Source: Methanobacterium formicicum
GTDB lineage: Archaea > Methanobacteriota > Methanobacteria > Methanobacteriales > Methanobacteriaceae
Direction: 5' to 3'
Assembly: GCF_029848115.1 (NCBI RefSeq)
Contig: NZ_JARVXG010000057.1
Location: 12,501-17,500, forward strand
DNA length: 5,000 nucleotides
The position numbers and the translations under genes are program-made. A model generated the notes under the pieces. The model did not search any database. It was given only the letters and a program-made list of their open reading frames with translations, and was not told the origin of the DNA. Positions 1 through 5,000 of the stretch are shown in pieces. Numbering within the stretch: the first letter of the stretch is position 1; each line of letters begins with the position of its first letter.

Positions 1-102
1 TCTGTTTGTCCAATCCAGGTGATCATTATAATCTTATGGGAAAAATCCCAATTAACACCATTAGTCCCGGTTGGCATCCTGGTTTTAACTATCCAAATCT
101 AA
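1..102 (+). other. Possible 3' end of an upstream gene (ambiguous)
   Basis: The first ~100 bases are clearly richer in G+C than the following ~190, which suggests gene-end sequence. Frame 1 is open from the window edge to a TAA at 100-102 and would give a hydrophobic tail (…LTPLVPVGILVLTIQI), as in a membrane protein. Frame 3 is also open to a TGA near 110. On the minus strand an ATG near position 76 opens a frame running off the edge, but it has no good ribosome-binding site. A small hairpin, TGGGA-AAAA-TCCCA, lies at 37-50. With so little sequence I cannot choose between these readings. Confidence 0.2.
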
Positions 103-223
103 TCATTTGAAAAATAAATAAATTTAAAGTTATATTTGATTATTTCCATGACAATTAGGTATTTAAAAATAATTTAATATGCATTAGGCGGTTTAAAATC
201 TATTTAAAGATTTAAATCACCCA

Positions 224-235
224 TATAAATATATA
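224..235 (+). promoter_or_regulatory. Candidate TATA box for the YbjQ-like gene
   Basis: TATAAATATATA resembles the archaeal TATA consensus. Archaeal transcription usually begins about 22-27 bases downstream, which would place the start near 252-260 and leave a ~50-nt leader before the ATG at 310. Other AT-rich candidates nearby (around 192-208) cannot be excluded. Confidence 0.5.
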
Positions 236-239
236 CCTT

Positions 240-268
240 AAAATATCAATTATGAATGTTGATATTTT
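240..268. promoter_or_regulatory. Perfect 10-bp inverted repeat, candidate operator
   Basis: AAAATATCAA (240-249) and TTGATATTTT (259-268) are exact reverse complements separated by 9 bases. The repeat lies immediately downstream of the TATA-like element and spans the predicted transcription start, a position where a bound protein would block initiation. A partial third half-site, GATATTT, occurs at 289-295, just before the ribosome-binding site. The structure is seen in the sequence; the operator role is inferred. Confidence 0.5.
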
Positions 269-296
269 GAATAAATCTCTAAAAGTGGGATATTTC

Positions 297-303
297 AGGA
301 GGT
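297..303 (+). promoter_or_regulatory. Ribosome-binding site of the YbjQ-like gene
   Basis: AGGAGGT sits 6 bases before the ATG at 310 and is a near-complete complement of the archaeal 16S rRNA tail, so it fixes that start codon and predicts efficient translation. Confidence 0.85.
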
Positions 304-309
304 TAAACC

Positions 310-651
<342 letters not shown>

Positions 652-691
652 ATGGTATTTATTCCAAACACAAAAAAGTTGACCGTAATCT

Positions 692-706
692 GAAAAAAAT
701 TAATTT
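692..706 (+). promoter_or_regulatory. Possible promoter for a leaderless transcript
   Basis: An A-rich run followed by ATTAATTT lies roughly 20-30 bases before the ATG at 724, near the usual spacing between an archaeal TATA element and the transcription start. Because no ribosome-binding site precedes that ATG, a leaderless message is possible. The match to a TATA consensus is weak in this AT-rich spacer. Confidence 0.25.
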
Positions 707-723
707 GTTAATTGAATGATAAA

Positions 724-1473
<750 letters not shown>

Positions 1474-1489
1474 AAGGGGTTCATCAATA

Positions 1490-1528
1490 TTTTTTTTTTA
1501 TAAGTTCTTTAAATGTTTAATTTTTTTT
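1490..1528 (+). terminator. Oligo-T terminator of the 310-1473 gene pair
   Basis: A run of ten T (1490-1499) and a second run of eight T (1521-1528) follow the stop codon at 1471-1473. Oligo-T tracts without a GC-rich hairpin are the usual archaeal termination signal, and the position between convergent genes fits. Confidence 0.6.
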
Positions 1529-1546
1529 AATTTTAACATTAAAATT
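1529..1546. repeat. AT-only inverted repeat in the convergent spacer
   Basis: AATTTTAA and TTAAAATT are perfect 8-bp complements separated by CA. It sits between the T tracts that serve the two converging genes and could assist termination, but an all-AT hairpin is weak and may be chance. Confidence 0.35.
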
Positions 1547-1559
1547 GCTCAAATTAAAG

Positions 1560-1572
1560 AAAAAACCAAAAA
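1560..1572 (-). terminator. Oligo-T terminator of the regulator gene
   Basis: Read on the minus strand, T5-GG-T6 lies about 36-48 bases past the regulator's stop codon. This is a plausible archaeal T-tract terminator facing the one for the plus-strand genes, with the T8 run's A-rich complement beyond it. Confidence 0.45.
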
Positions 1573-1607
1573 TATGAAAGAATAACCCCATAAAAGAAAC
1601 ACACGAT

Positions 1608-3883
<2,276 letters not shown>

Positions 3884-3893
3884 TTTGGGATAG

Positions 3894-3943
3894 TAATCCT
3901 AATCTTAGAGGTCCCTTTTAATCTTAATCTTAGAGGCCACTTT
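3894..3943 (+). repeat. Tandem pair of 25-bp repeats upstream of the MmgE/PrpD gene
   Basis: Positions 3894-3918 and 3919-3943 are directly adjacent 25-bp copies with 22 identical bases. Each ends in the core CTTAGAGG followed by a C-rich stretch and TTT. Two shorter, degenerate copies of the core continue the series, CTTAGATG at 3949-3956 and CTTAGAGG at 3965-3972, so the whole spacer up to the start codon is built from the same element. Confidence 0.8.
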
Positions 3944-3967
3944 TATTCCTTAGATGCATAATTCCTT

Positions 3968-3973
3968 AGAGGT
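3968..3973 (+). promoter_or_regulatory. Ribosome-binding site of the MmgE/PrpD gene
   Basis: AGAGGT lies 5 bases before the ATG at 3979 and partly matches the AGGAGGT consensus. It is the last of four CTTAGA(G/T)G cores, so the repeat series carries several ribosome-binding-like sequences, of which only this one is correctly spaced. Confidence 0.6.
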
Positions 3974-3978
3974 ATAAC

Positions 3979-5000
<1,022 letters not shown>

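Larger units (their letters stand above)
103..309 (+). promoter_or_regulatory. AT-rich promoter region of the YbjQ-like gene
   Basis: This stretch is very AT-rich, has no credible coding frame, and ends at the start codon at 310. It contains a TATA-like element (224-235), a perfect inverted repeat (240-268) and a strong ribosome-binding site (297-303). Upstream lies a loose direct repeat: ATTAGG followed a few bases later by TTTAAAA, at 154-168 and again at 183-198. A 10-bp palindrome, GATTTAAATC, is at 209-218. These last two could arise by chance in sequence this AT-rich. Confidence 0.6.

Noticed and set aside
37..50. TGGGA-AAAA-TCCCA hairpin as an upstream terminator
   Set aside because: The stem is only 5 bp and no T tract follows it on either strand.
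712..723. TTG at 712 as the start of the barrel protein
   Set aside because: It is merely the first possible start after an in-frame TAA at 709-711 and has no ribosome-binding site; ATG 724 fits the first predicted strand.
1476..1589. GGGGTT at 1476-1481 and AACCCC at 1584-1589 flanking the convergent spacer as an inverted repeat
   Set aside because: Six base pairs more than 100 bases apart, without extension on either side, are likely by chance; no element lies between them.
3894..3973. CRISPR array or insertion-sequence remnant at the repeats before the MmgE/PrpD gene
   Set aside because: The copies are directly adjacent, with no spacers, too few and too irregular for CRISPR, and there is no transposase or terminal inverted repeat.

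Overview
The window looks like ordinary chromosomal DNA from a methanogenic archaeon, most likely Methanobacterium or a close relative in the Methanobacteriaceae. The evidence is an archaeal tRNA-modification gene (tiaS), an archaea-type HTH regulator of the COG1395 kind, very AT-rich spacers with archaeal-style TATA elements and oligo-T terminators, and GGAGGTGA-type ribosome-binding sites.

Layout. Positions 1-309 hold no gene that can be called with confidence. The first ~100 bases may be the end of an upstream gene, and the rest is an AT-rich promoter region with a TATA box and a perfect inverted repeat. A small YbjQ/UPF0145 protein (310-651, +) and an uncharacterised protein with a TIM-barrel-like strand pattern (724-1473, +) follow. 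A T-rich spacer separates them from a convergent regulator gene (1608-2564, -). The regulator is divergent from tiaS (2591-3883, +), with only 26 bp between the two start codons. A 95-bp spacer with short tandem repeats leads to an MmgE/PrpD-family gene (3979 to beyond the window edge, +).

How the genes relate. TiaS makes the AUA-reading tRNA-Ile by attaching agmatine to C34, an essential archaeal translation function. The neighbouring regulator shares a compact start region with it, so linked control is plausible but not shown. The YbjQ-like protein and the barrel protein could be co-transcribed (72-nt gap). The MmgE/PrpD gene has no methylcitrate-cycle partner in view, so its substrate is open.

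No mobile element, CRISPR array, tRNA or rRNA was seen. The most notable non-coding signals are the back-to-back ribosome-binding sites at 2572-2583, the repeated CTTAGAGG cores at 3904-3972, and the inverted repeat at 240-268. I found no convincing new multi-gene system.
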